A stretch of 64,000 nt of DNA from Listeria ivanovii subsp. londoniensis (GTDB taxonomy: Bacteria; Bacillota; Bacilli; Lactobacillales; Listeriaceae): contig NZ_CP009576.1 in assembly GCF_000763495.1 (NCBI RefSeq), forward strand, positions 2,833,001 through 2,897,000. The letters are read 5' to 3'. Below the pieces are notes generated by a model that ran no database searches, was not told where the DNA came from, and worked only from the letters and a program-made list of their open reading frames with translations. Shown here piece by piece: positions 20,823 to 29,642 of this stretch (position 1 is the stretch's first letter; every line of letters begins with the position of its first letter). The translations under genes and the position numbers were made by a program.

Positions 20823-22709
20823 ATGCCTGAAAAGAATATTGTTTTAATTGGGGCAGGATATGCAGGTGTACACGCTGCTAAGAAATTAGCTAAGAAATAC
20901 AAGAAAGACAAAGACGTTAATATTACATTAATCGATCGTCATTCGTACCATACAATGATGACTGAACTTCATGAAGTTGCTGGCGGTCGCGTTGAACCAA
21001 CAGCAGTTCAATATGATTTACGTCGTTTGTTTAATAGAACAAAGGTTAATCTTGTAACTGATAACGTGACACATGTAGATCATGATAAAAAGATTGTAAC
21101 AACAGAACACGGGAGCTATCCATTTGATTACCTAGTACTTGGTATGGGCGGCGAACCTAATGATTTCGGGACACCTGGTGTAAGCGACAATGGTTTCACA
21201 CTTTGGTCTTGGGAAGATTCTGTTAAGTTACGCAAACATATTGAAGAAACTGTAACGAAAGCATCTCTTGAACAAAACGTTGAAAAACGCAAAGCAATGC
21301 TATCTTTCGTTGTTTGTGGATCTGGATTTACTGGTATCGAAATGGTTGGGGAACTTTTAGAATGGAAAAATCGTTTAGCTAAAGACAATAAAATTGATCC
21401 TTCTGAAATTAAATTAGTTGTCGTAGAGGCAGCTCCAACTATTCTTAACATGCTAGAAAGAAGAGACGCTGACAAAGCAGAACGTTATATGGTTAAAAAA
21501 GGTATTGAAATCATGAAAAATGCTGCCATCGTTGAGGTTAAACCCGACAGCATCGTTCTTAAATCTGGCGAAGAAATTCCAACAAGTACATTAATCTGGA
21601 CTGCTGGTGTTCGTGCTAACTCTGATACAAAAGATTACGGCATGGAAGCTGCTCGTGCAGGACGTTTGAAAGTAAACCAATATATGGAAGCAGAAGGCCT
21701 TAAAGACGTGTATGTTGTTGGTGACCTTGCTTACTTTGAAGATGAAGAAGGCAAACCGACACCGCAAATCGTTGAAGGTGCTGAACAAACTGCTTTAACT
21801 GCAGCGAAAAGCATCATCGTTGAAATGAGCGGTACTGGTGAAAAAGAAGCCTTCCAAGGTAAATACCACGGAGTTATGGTTTCTATTGGAGCTAAGTACG
21901 GGGTTGCTCACCTTGGTGGAATGCACCTTTCTGGTTGGTTCGCTATTTTAATGAAACATATGGTTAACCTTTATTACTTCTTTGGTATTCGTAGTGGATA
22001 TTACATGTGGCAATATATTATGCATGAATTCTTCCACATTAAAGACCACCGTAATATTTTCCGTGGCTGGACTTCTCGTTACGGTAACGTACTTTGGACA
22101 CTTCCATTACGCGTTTATCTAGGTTGGTTCTGGATTGACGAAGCTCTTTCTAAAATCTACGGCGAAACAACTTGGGATAAAGTAAGTATTACGAATTTAA
22201 AACCATTATTTAATGGTGTTGGTTCTGATTCTTGGTTAACTGCTACAACTTCTAAAATGCCATTCGAATGGTTACAAACTTCTGCTACATCTGGCGCAAG
22301 TCAAGCTGCTGGGGATGCTGCTGGTGCGGCTGCAACAAACGTAACTACACCAATTCTTAGTCATATGCCTGGTTGGTTTGAATGGATTATGAAACTTCTA
22401 ATGCCAAACCTTGATGTTGCACTAGTTATGCAAAAAGTAGTTCCTTTTGTTGAACTTGCAATTGGTCTTGCTATGGTCGTTGGTCTATTCACTTGGCTTG
22501 TAAGTATCGGAAGTGCCGGATTCCTAGTAATGTTCACTCTAAGCGCTATGCTTGGTTGGGACAAATTCTGGGCGTTACCAGCTTCTATCGCACTTCTAAA
22601 TGGTGCTGGACGTACATTCGGTCTTGATTACTGGGCTGTTCCTTGGTTCCAAAAACATCTTGGTCATTGGTGGTACGGAAAACCAAAATCTGTTTATAGA
22701 GACAAATAA
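20823..22709 (+). CDS. ndh2: Type II NADH dehydrogenase Ndh2 with membrane extension
   Basis: 628 residues from ATG 20823. A TTG four codons upstream is in frame, but AAGGAG overlaps it. The N-terminal 400 residues are a type II NADH:quinone oxidoreductase: FAD loop GAGYAGVHAAKKL, NAD loop CGSGFTGIEM, and VYVVGDLAYF. Residues about 400-628 add several hydrophobic segments, which ordinary Ndh-2 lacks; part resembles DoxX-like membrane proteins. It passes electrons from NADH to demethylmenaquinone for the extracellular route. First gene of the plus-strand half of the EET locus. Confidence 0.93.
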   Translation: MPEKNIVLIGAGYAGVHAAKKLAKKYKKDKDVNITLIDRHSYHTMMTELHEVAGGRVEPTAVQYDLRRLFNRTKVNLVTDNVTHVDHDKKIVTTEHGSYPFDYLVLGMGGEPNDFGTPGVSDNGFTLWSWEDSVKLRKHIEETVTKASLEQNVEKRKAMLSFVVCGSGFTGIEMVGELLEWKNRLAKDNKIDPSEIKLVVVEAAPTILNMLERRDADKAERYMVKKGIEIMKNAAIVEVKPDSIVLKSGEEIPTSTLIWTAGVRANSDTKDYGMEAARAGRLKVNQYMEAEGLKDVYVVGDLAYFEDEEGKPTPQIVEGAEQTALTAAKSIIVEMSGTGEKEAFQGKYHGVMVSIGAKYGVAHLGGMHLSGWFAILMKHMVNLYYFFGIRSGYYMWQYIMHEFFHIKDHRNIFRGWTSRYGNVLWTLPLRVYLGWFWIDEALSKIYGETTWDKVSITNLKPLFNGVGSDSWLTATTSKMPFEWLQTSATSGASQAAGDAAGAAATNVTTPILSHMPGWFEWIMKLLMPNLDVALVMQKVVPFVELAIGLAMVVGLFTWLVSIGSAGFLVMFTLSAMLGWDKFWALPASIALLNGAGRTFGLDYWAVPWFQKHLGHWWYGKPKSVYRDK

Positions 22710-22740
22710 AATAACTACTAGTAAAATTTAAATAAAAAAT

Positions 22741-22790
22741 CGGGAGTGCATCCAAAAGCCATTTTTGGCATAGGAGGTGCTTCCGTTTTT
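22741..22790 (+). terminator. Terminator or attenuator after ndh2
   Basis: CGGGAGTGCATCC ... GGAGGTGCTTCCG imperfect 13-bp stem with G-T pairs and a nested GCC/GGC, followed by GTTTTTATT. eetA starts about 95 bp later, so it may have its own promoter or rely on read-through. Confidence 0.7.
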
Positions 22791-22885
22791 ATTATTTGTT
22801 CGTTTTCTGAACTTTTTCCTATTATATTTGAGCGATATCCTTTAAAATAGGATTTGGATACGACATTTGAAAAGGAGGCAATGTG

Positions 22886-23320
22886 GTGAAGAAGTATTTA
22901 TACATGGTGAAACGATGGGATATTATCATTATTTTATCTCTTTGTGTGCTTTCCTTTTTGCCGATTGCTATTTTTTCCTATGTTAAAGCAAATGATCCGG
23001 CTCCTGCTAGCGGAAAAACAGAACTTATTGCTGTTATTTCGGTTGATAGCAAAGAATACAAAACCGTCACACTCACAGGGCATAAGGGGACTGACAGCTT
23101 TGATGTGAAACAATCCGATGGGCATTCTAATACTATCGAGGTTTCAGGCGAAGAAATCCGGATTAGCAAGGCGAACTGTAATGATCAAGTTTGCGTTCGA
23201 ACTGGTGCCATTGACAAGCAAGGGGATACAGTCGTTTGCCTGCCGCATAAATTAGTAATAGAAGTAAAAGCGAGTGATGGGAGTTCAGGTAATTCAGATG
23301 ACCCAATTATTTCTTCCTGA
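22886..23320 (+). CDS. eetA: EetA, membrane-anchored NusG domain II protein
   Basis: 144 residues. One membrane helix near residues 12-32 (IIIILSLCVLSFLPIAIFSY), then an extracellular domain of the NusG_II type containing EEIRISKANCNDQVCVRTG and CLPHKLVIEV, with three cysteines. Two adjacent GTG codons at 22883 and 22886 could start it; AAGGAGG spacing (7 nt) favours the second. EetA and EetB are needed for flavin-based electron transfer in Listeria; their chemical role is not settled. It is followed closely by eetB. Confidence 0.85.
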   Translation: MKKYLYMVKRWDIIIILSLCVLSFLPIAIFSYVKANDPAPASGKTELIAVISVDSKEYKTVTLTGHKGTDSFDVKQSDGHSNTIEVSGEEIRISKANCNDQVCVRTGAIDKQGDTVVCLPHKLVIEVKASDGSSGNSDDPIISS

Positions 23321-23352
23321 CCTTATCCTCTAATAGATAGGAAAGTGTTTCT

Positions 23353-23898
23353 ATGACAAAAAACAGACGATTAGTATATATAGCGCTACTTGCCGCACAA
23401 GCAGTTGTTATAAGTTTGCTGGAACGTGCAATTCCGTTTCCATTTGCATTTGCACCTGGAGCGAAACTTGGGCTTGCTAATATTATTACTTGTATTTCAC
23501 TCTATACATTATCAGCAAAAGATACATTTATGATTATTTGTATTAGACTCGTATTATCAACTTTGCTTGGTGGAACCATTTCTACATTTATGTATAGTGC
23601 TGCGGGAGCAATACTCAGTTTTCTCGGCATGTGGCTAGTGCAACAACTTGGACCGAAACGCGTTAGTATCATCGGTGTTAGTGTGACCGGTGGAATTTTG
23701 CATAATGTCGGTCAGCTCGTTATCGCAAGTTGGATTGCAGGTACTTGGTCAGTTATGCTTTACTTACCAGTACTATCATTTATCGGTATTCTTTCTGGAA
23801 TTGCAGTAGGAATAGCGGCAAACTATTTACTGAAAAATGTTCAAACTTTGCGCATGTTCGCTGATGCAAAACAAAATCAAGCAGCAACACTAAAATAA
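23353..23898 (+). CDS. eetB: EetB, Hpre_diP_synt_I-like membrane protein
   Basis: 181 residues with about five hydrophobic segments. The family is annotated as heptaprenyl diphosphate synthase component I, although this membrane type (FAFAPGAKLGLANIITCISL) resembles small transporter subunits more than the soluble HepS. It is always found beside EetA-type proteins. A real prenyl synthase, dmkB, follows 20 nt downstream, which explains the family name. The function is required for EET in Listeria but mechanistically unknown. Confidence 0.83.
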   Translation: MTKNRRLVYIALLAAQAVVISLLERAIPFPFAFAPGAKLGLANIITCISLYTLSAKDTFMIICIRLVLSTLLGGTISTFMYSAAGAILSFLGMWLVQQLGPKRVSIIGVSVTGGILHNVGQLVIASWIAGTWSVMLYLPVLSFIGILSGIAVGIAANYLLKNVQTLRMFADAKQNQAATLK

Positions 23899-23918
23899 TT
23901 TTCTAAAAGGAGTTCAAT

Positions 23919-24899
23919 ATGCAACTTCATGCTATGTGGGATGAGTATCCTGCACTTTCCAATGATTTAAAAGAAGTCTTACAAACAATTGAAAAAAACA
24001 TTCAAATTCGCGATAAACATGTCGAGCAAAATGTAAAAGATTTAATTCATGCTGGCGGGAAATTACTTCGCCCTGCTTTTGCACTACTTTCCGCTCAAAC
24101 TGGACCTGACTTTGATAAAGACCGCGCTGTTTCGATTGCAGCAGCGCTAGAAGTCCTTCATATGGCAACGTTAATACATGATGATGTAGTGGATGATTCT
24201 CCTATGCGTCGTGGCATCCCAACCATTCATTCTAAATATGGTCGGAATTATGCTGTTTATACGGGTGATTACCTATTTTGCATTTGTTTCAAAATTTTAT
24301 CTTCGCATTCTTCTTCCGTTGAAAATATTGAATTTAATAGTAAAAATATCGAAAAAATCTTGATGGGTGAACTGGACCAAATGCGTACAAGCTATAAAAT
24401 GGACGTAACTGTACGCGAATATTTATCACGGATTTCTGGCAAAACGGCTCAACTTTTTGCTCTTAGTTGTTATTCTGGTGCCGCTGGTAGTAAAGCGTCT
24501 CGTATGACGGTTGCTAAATGTTACAATATTGGTCACTATCTTGGTATGGCTTTTCAAATAATTGATGATGTACTCGACTATACAAGTACTGATCAAGGCC
24601 TCGGAAAGCCCGTTTTAAATGATATGAAACAAGGAATTTATTCACTTCCACTTATTTATGCGATGAAAGGTCACTTGTCAGAATTCGAACCATTACTAGC
24701 ACAAAAGCTTGATATGACAGATGCCGCATCCGAACAGGTTTTAGCACTTATTTCTAAATATAACGGTGTTGAGCAAGCATTTAAACTTGCAAATAAGTAT
24801 ACAAATAAAGCTCTTCGCGAGATTAAAAAGTTACCGGCTACTACCTATCGTGATGATATGTATCGCTTAACAAAAAGTATTTTAGACCGAGATATTTAA
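23919..24899 (+). CDS. dmkB: Polyprenyl diphosphate synthase DmkB
   Basis: 326 residues. First Asp-rich motif DDVVDDSPMRR (about residues 88-98), second DDVLDY (about 210); GGKLLRPA near 45 binds IPP. It extends allylic diphosphates to a long prenyl chain, probably C30-C35, which DmkA attaches to DHNA. It belongs to the HepT/HexPS family. AAAGGAGTTCAAT precedes ATG. Last gene of the ndh2-eetA-eetB-dmkB group. Confidence 0.9.
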   Translation: MQLHAMWDEYPALSNDLKEVLQTIEKNIQIRDKHVEQNVKDLIHAGGKLLRPAFALLSAQTGPDFDKDRAVSIAAALEVLHMATLIHDDVVDDSPMRRGIPTIHSKYGRNYAVYTGDYLFCICFKILSSHSSSVENIEFNSKNIEKILMGELDQMRTSYKMDVTVREYLSRISGKTAQLFALSCYSGAAGSKASRMTVAKCYNIGHYLGMAFQIIDDVLDYTSTDQGLGKPVLNDMKQGIYSLPLIYAMKGHLSEFEPLLAQKLDMTDAASEQVLALISKYNGVEQAFKLANKYTNKALREIKKLPATTYRDDMYRLTKSILDRDI

Positions 24900-24984
24900 C
24901 TTATTTAGAGCATCTCTCTTTAGCGAGTTTTGTTCTAAATTTTACCTTTAATTGTGAAAATACAAACATGAAGGCGTGATAAAC

Positions 24985-26316
24985 GTGATTCGATTTTTCA
25001 AAATAGCCCTACCTCTACTTTTAGCTTGTTTTTTAGTTGCTTGTAGTTCAGCGAGTGGCAAAACAGAAGAAATTACTACTCCCATCAAAAAAAATCGAGA
25101 TTTATCGATTGTCGAAACGACGGATGTTCATTATTTTAATCCGTCACTATCTGATGATGGGACTGCATTTAAAAAATACATTGCTGCTGGTGATGGTAAA
25201 CAACTTGCTTACAGTGATGAAATAACCGATGCTTTTTTAGATGATGTCAAAGCAAAGAAGACAGATGTGCTAATAATCAGCGGAGACTTAACTAATAATG
25301 GCGAAAAAGCTAGTCATGAAGGATTAGCCAAGAAACTTACTGCTATTGAAAAAAACGGAACACAAGTATTTGTTGTTCCCGGAAATCATGATATCAATAA
25401 TCCTTGGGCACGTAAGTTCGAAAAAGATAAACAACTACCGACTGATACGATTACTCCAAAAGATTTCAGTAAAATTTATGGTGATTTTGGCTATGATGAT
25501 GCGATTTCTAGCGATGACTTTTCACTGAGTTATTTAGCTGCTCCTTCATCTAAAGTTTGGCTGTTGATGCTTGATACTGCGATCTATAAAACAAATATGC
25601 AACAAGGCACGCCAACAACAGAAGGTGGACTAACAGCAGGAACATTAGACTGGATTAAAGAATGTAGTGCTCTAGCTCGAAAAAATGGCGCAAAGCTTAT
25701 TCCAGTAATGCATCACAATTTAACAGATCACAGCGATGTTATCCAAAAAGGTTATACGATTAACTATAATCAGCAAGTCATTGATACACTTGCAGCGGGC
25801 AATATGGACTTTTCTCTTAGCGGGCATATTCATACACAAAATATCCGTGCTGCCGAAAGTACTGATGGCAAAAAAATTACGGATATTGTGACTAATGCGC
25901 TATCTGTTTATCCGCATAAGTATGGTAATATCACTTACAATGCTGAAAAAGAAAATTTCACTTATCAGTCGCAAAAACTAGATATCGAAGGCTGGGCAAA
26001 AAAGAATGGTACAACGGATAAAAACCTACTGAATTTCGATGAGTTTGACTACGAAACTTTTTATAATAGTGGCTATGATAAAGCGATTGTCGATTTGATG
26101 ACAAGTGAATCATTTAAATCCTATAGTCAATCTGACAAAGAAAAAATGGCCGATACAATGGGCTTAAATAATATGTATTTTTTTGCAGGTACCGCTCCAC
26201 CCAAATCAGCAGGAATGGCACTATGGGATGATGCTCCTAATTCTTTTTTGAAAGATTATGTTTTGAGCACTTCTAACCCTCCAAAAACAAGTAATGATCA
26301 TTATGTTAGTCCGTAA
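24985..26316 (+). CDS. Lipoprotein metallophosphoesterase, class III cyclic-nucleotide phosphodiesterase
   Basis: 443 residues from GTG 24985 (MIRFFKIALPLLLACFLVAC). A GTG three codons earlier is too close to the AAGG site. Lipobox LVAC shows outer-surface anchoring. All metallophosphoesterase motifs are visible: DVHYF, GDLTNNGE, GNHDIN, MHHN and SGHIHTQ. It matches Lmo2642, whose crystal structure and phosphodiesterase activity on 2',3'- and 3',5'-cyclic nucleotides I recall. A C-terminal roughly 100-residue helical region follows the catalytic core. It is separated from dmkB by an 85-bp gap and is probably its own unit. Confidence 0.88.
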   Translation: MIRFFKIALPLLLACFLVACSSASGKTEEITTPIKKNRDLSIVETTDVHYFNPSLSDDGTAFKKYIAAGDGKQLAYSDEITDAFLDDVKAKKTDVLIISGDLTNNGEKASHEGLAKKLTAIEKNGTQVFVVPGNHDINNPWARKFEKDKQLPTDTITPKDFSKIYGDFGYDDAISSDDFSLSYLAAPSSKVWLLMLDTAIYKTNMQQGTPTTEGGLTAGTLDWIKECSALARKNGAKLIPVMHHNLTDHSDVIQKGYTINYNQQVIDTLAAGNMDFSLSGHIHTQNIRAAESTDGKKITDIVTNALSVYPHKYGNITYNAEKENFTYQSQKLDIEGWAKKNGTTDKNLLNFDEFDYETFYNSGYDKAIVDLMTSESFKSYSQSDKEKMADTMGLNNMYFFAGTAPPKSAGMALWDDAPNSFLKDYVLSTSNPPKTSNDHYVSP

Positions 26317-26317
26317 T

Positions 26318-26360
26318 AGTGAAAAACCTGGTAACTCTTCTTGCAACCAGGTTTTTCACT
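26318..26360. terminator. Bidirectional terminator
   Basis: Perfect 15-bp inverted repeat AGTGAAAAACCTGGT / ACCAGGTTTTTCACT with a 13-nt loop between convergent genes. Confidence 0.9.
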
Positions 26361-26364
26361 ATTT

Positions 26365-27351
26365 TCAGTTTGATGCCGCGGCTGCACTCGCTGCGGCTGC
26401 GGCACTTGCTGCAGCTGCTTGTTCCATTGCGATTAGGATGTGCACATTGACCATTAATCCTTCTAATTGTTCTTTACTCATCTGACCAGATTGTTTTTCC
26501 GTATACATACTTATTGCTAACGCTACAACAAATTCACGGCCAAATTTCAATCCCGGCTGTTGAGATAATTCATCAATTAAATTAACCAATCCCGAATCAA
26601 TTTTCCGCCCATCCATCACAAACGCTAAAATCCCAATACTTGAGTAGTGTAGTGGTTTGATTTTAACTCCTTTTCGACGTAATTCTTCAACGACATTATC
26701 CACTTTTCTAATAAAGCCACTATTTTCTTCTCTATAAAGTAGCGTTCCAGTTGTTGCCAAAAATTGTAAACTATCATTTTTGCGGAACCCTTTATTTGCA
26801 AAGGCTTGAAAATAATATTCTGTGATGGCAGCCAATTTCGCCGTATCTTCTTCTGGCAAATTAGCTAAGAAAACCGCGGTCGTGACATCTTCACTTTTTG
26901 TTAAAAATGGATGGTCTTTTTTGAAAAGCTCGTGAATTTTTTTTGCTTTTCGGGCAACTTGGGCAGGTTTAGTAGATTCTAGTAATAAATAGGCAGCAAA
27001 ATAAGTGTATTCTGTGCGTTTAAAGCCAGCATCAATTAGTGTATTGTAGTTGGAAATAACCTGGTTGATGCTCTCGGAACTAGCATTATCATTCGTCATT
27101 AAGAGTCCGGCTAAAGAAGCCCGAACATTGCCATTTAGTGCCGTAAAGAACCCCAATTGACGCTTGATTTCTTTGTTGATTTCGCTGAATTTTTCTGGAT
27201 TAATCACATCATTATTCCCTGCGAAAAGCCGAGCAATCAAAAATCGAATACGTTTATCAATAAAACTCACACCACTCGTTTTGACTAAATCGTAATTTTT
27301 CATTAATAGCTTTGTTGCTTTTTCACTTTCAAAAATATATTCAGAATCCAT
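26365..27351 (-). CDS. DUF4003 family protein with polyalanine C-terminus
   Basis: 328 residues, soluble and mostly helical. The body (about 1-305) matches my recollection of DUF4003, a Firmicute family of unknown function. The last 20 residues are MEQAAAASAAAAASAAAASN, a low-complexity tail coded by GC-rich GCA/GCG/GCC repeats. The same DNA has unusually high GC for this region. There is no signal peptide. Single gene with AAAAGGAGTGTAACC before ATG. Function unknown. Confidence 0.75.
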   Translation of the reverse strand: MDSEYIFESEKATKLLMKNYDLVKTSGVSFIDKRIRFLIARLFAGNNDVINPEKFSEINKEIKRQLGFFTALNGNVRASLAGLLMTNDNASSESINQVISNYNTLIDAGFKRTEYTYFAAYLLLESTKPAQVARKAKKIHELFKKDHPFLTKSEDVTTAVFLANLPEEDTAKLAAITEYYFQAFANKGFRKNDSLQFLATTGTLLYREENSGFIRKVDNVVEELRRKGVKIKPLHYSSIGILAFVMDGRKIDSGLVNLIDELSQQPGLKFGREFVVALAISMYTEKQSGQMSKEQLEGLMVNVHILIAMEQAAAASAAAAASAAAASN

Positions 27352-27424
27352 GGTTACACTCCTTTTATATCAGTATTTACTTTATTATATCGTATATAGG
27401 AGTAATACACTAAAATTCATAAAA

Positions 27425-27452
27425 AATCTAGGAATACAAAGATTCCTAGATT
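27425..27452 (-). terminator. Terminator of the ascorbate-family PTS operon
   Basis: Minus strand AATCTAGGAAT / ATTCCTAGATT, perfect 11-bp stem followed by TTTTT, just after the SIS gene. Confidence 0.9.
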
Positions 27453-27457
27453 ACGAT

Positions 27458-28201
27458 TTATAAATTCATTCCCAGTAGCGGGATTCGCGGTGTGTATTTT
27501 TCAACTAGTCCTCGGTTATGCTCATCTGCATTTTCGATGTTTCCACTAATAAATACTGGTGGTGTGAAATTATCATTTACCATTTTTTCAATTGCTTCTG
27601 CGAAAACAGCTTGTAAAATGGCTGCACCGGTTACGGTTGAAGTAGGTGCAAATGGAATATCAAAGCTAGCCGATTTTAGAACTGCATCCCCTTTTACTGC
27701 GCCGTTGTCAATAACGATATCACCAGTGTCGGATAAACGTTTTCCTGATGTATGGCGGGATTTTTGGCTCGTTGAATATTGAAGTGAAGTGATAACGATG
27801 ATGAAAGCTCCTTTTTCACGGGCGATTTCTGCTACGTCGATTGGTACAGGATTCCGTCCTGATGTAGATAGCACAATCATAACATCTCCTGGACGAATAT
27901 TCTCTTCCATCATGAATGTTTTTGCATAATCGTTTTTTCGTTCAAGTACAGAAGATGCAGCCGCGCCCTCGTGTAACATTAATGGCTCATGCAAAATTGG
28001 GTGAATTGCCGCAAGTCCTCCAGCTCGGTAAAATACTTCTTCGGTCAAAATGTGCGAATGACCACAACCAAATAAATGTATTATCCCATCATTTTCAATC
28101 GCTTCAGCAACTTTTTCTCCTGCTTCTTTTACGTAGTCGGCTTCATTATCAAGAATATTTTCAAGCATACGAATGGTAATATCAATATAATTGTTAATCA
28201 T
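27458..28201 (-). CDS. SIS-domain phosphosugar-binding protein
   Basis: 247 residues. The SIS fold signature includes IIHLFGCGHSHILTEE, VMIVLSTSGRNPVPIDVA and a C-terminal AILQAVFAEAIEKM helix. Such proteins isomerise or bind phosphosugars, and this subgroup is the UPF0309 type. It is the last gene of the operon, adjacent to the aldolase with no gap (28201/28202). It probably acts on a phosphorylated amino sugar or keto sugar from the PTS, but the substrate is unknown. Confidence 0.8.
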   Translation of the reverse strand: MINNYIDITIRMLENILDNEADYVKEAGEKVAEAIENDGIIHLFGCGHSHILTEEVFYRAGGLAAIHPILHEPLMLHEGAAASSVLERKNDYAKTFMMEENIRPGDVMIVLSTSGRNPVPIDVAEIAREKGAFIIVITSLQYSTSQKSRHTSGKRLSDTGDIVIDNGAVKGDAVLKSASFDIPFAPTSTVTGAAILQAVFAEAIEKMVNDNFTPPVFISGNIENADEHNRGLVEKYTPRIPLLGMNL

Positions 28202-28921
28202 TTATTTCTCCTCCAATGCAGCCATGATTTTCTCGATTTCTTCTGGTTTCGTTCTTCCAGTCGTTTTATCAATTGTTTTTCCAAAAATATGTGGCATATA
28301 AAAAGGAATGCCGGTTTCTTTTATGGCTGTAGTTATTTCGTAAATATTTTCCGCGCCGATTCCGCCAGCTGGCTCGATACCATAAATCCCTTTGTCAGCA
28401 GCTACTTTTGTTAAATAAATAAGTTCGTCTAAATGCTTAGTGCCTTCAATGCTCATAAACTTAATGGAAGGAATGCCAGCAGAAAGGCAATAATCTACGG
28501 CTTTTTCGGCAGTAATTTCATCACCAGAAGATAATTTTACGATACCAATTTTCCCGGTCGGACGAACTAGAGCATTTGTGTAGGTTTCTGGTAGTAATTG
28601 GTTCGTTAAGCCTGCTGTTTCTATCGGCTGGTTGATGTGACAATCTGGATTTAGGCGAGCAATATGAAGAACATCGCGCCAGTTATTCCAATCACCGCCG
28701 CCACCTAGACCAACACTCACAACTTCCGCTACTGCGTGTAATTCATTCATTGCCTTTGCAGCTTCTTCGGCAGTCTCATAGTTGGTTGCAACAATTCCCG
28801 GAACCGCGTAACCACGTGCGGCATCCATTACTTCTTTCCCATTTTCTTTATCTTTTGCTAAAAAATTAAATAGCGCAAAATCATTCCATTTCGGTAAATT
28901 TTCGAATTTTTTCTCGTTCAA
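28202..28921 (-). CDS. KDGP-aldolase family protein (DgaF-like)
   Basis: 239 residues from a TTG start spaced after GGAG; the frame overlaps the creatininase gene by 41 nt and has no earlier ATG. FLAKDKENGKEV, GLGGGGDWNNWRDV and IKFMSIEG match the PF07071 aldolase family, including DgaF of D-glucosaminate catabolism, which splits 2-keto-3-deoxy-6-phosphogluconate to pyruvate and glyceraldehyde 3-phosphate. This points to a sugar-acid pathway ending in central metabolism. Confidence 0.78.
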   Translation of the reverse strand: MNEKKFENLPKWNDFALFNFLAKDKENGKEVMDAARGYAVPGIVATNYETAEEAAKAMNELHAVAEVVSVGLGGGGDWNNWRDVLHIARLNPDCHINQPIETAGLTNQLLPETYTNALVRPTGKIGIVKLSSGDEITAEKAVDYCLSAGIPSIKFMSIEGTKHLDELIYLTKVAADKGIYGIEPAGGIGAENIYEITTAIKETGIPFYMPHIFGKTIDKTTGRTKPEEIEKIMAALEEK

Positions 28922-29630
28922 TTTTTATCAACTCCACACATGTTTTTAACGTTTTTTCAATTAAGTATTCGCCTTTTTTAGCCGTTGCTAAGGTTGCTTC
29001 TCCTAGAACGGCTGTCTTGGTGAAGTTTTGCCACGGCGTTGGGGTGTAATCTGCATCAATTGGTAAAATTGGCGGATCATCAATTGCCCGATTCATATCC
29101 GCGTTTTCTGGAGATAGGTAGAGCATGAGCGATGTTTCAATTTCACAAGCATGAATATAAGTGTGATGGTTTGCTTTGCCCTCTCTTACGTCCATCGCAA
29201 GTTTTTGGATATTAGGATAAAAAATATGCAAGGTAATCATGTCCGGAAACTTAGCATATAATTCTCGAGCTGCATCTTTTAATGCCGCCATATTTCCAAG
29301 GTGGCCACTTACCGGAACAAATAAACGAAACCCTTGCCGGTAAAGACTTTCTCCAATTTCGACGACCATTTTCGTGACCGTTTCATTGGATACAGTTAGG
29401 CTTCCAGGGAAATCTTGTAAGCTCCAAACTTGGCCATAAGGTAACACAGGAAGTACAAAAGCATTTGTTTCGGCGGCGATTTTAGCAGAATATTCTGACG
29501 CTAAAATGTTGTCCGTTCCAAGTGGCAAATGTGGCCCGTGCGCTTCAACAGCTCCGATTGGTAAGATTACTGGCGTTGTTTTTGTGATTTTCGCACCAAT
29601 ATCAAATGAATTTTCATCTGCATATAACAC
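28881..29630 (-). CDS. Creatininase-family amidohydrolase
   Basis: 249 residues. Metal site motifs ILPIGAVEAHGPHLPLGTDN (Glu, His, Asp) and VSGHLGNMAALKDAA match the creatininase family, whose members open cyclic amides or hydrolyse formamides. In this operon it lies between a phosphotriesterase-like lactonase and an aldolase, so it may open a lactam or amide form of the imported sugar. AGGAGGCGAAATTTGT precedes ATG, 12 nt after the upstream gene. Confidence 0.82.
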   Translation of the reverse strand: MLYADENSFDIGAKITKTTPVILPIGAVEAHGPHLPLGTDNILASEYSAKIAAETNAFVLPVLPYGQVWSLQDFPGSLTVSNETVTKMVVEIGESLYRQGFRLFVPVSGHLGNMAALKDAARELYAKFPDMITLHIFYPNIQKLAMDVREGKANHHTYIHACEIETSLMLYLSPENADMNRAIDDPPILPIDADYTPTPWQNFTKTAVLGEATLATAKKGEYLIEKTLKTCVELIKIEREKIRKFTEME

Positions 29631-29642
29631 AAATTTCGCCTC

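Noticed and set aside
26294-26485. 63-codon plus-strand frame with polyalanine
   Set aside because: It reads the GC-rich repeat of the DUF4003 gene on the other strand and crosses the shared terminator.
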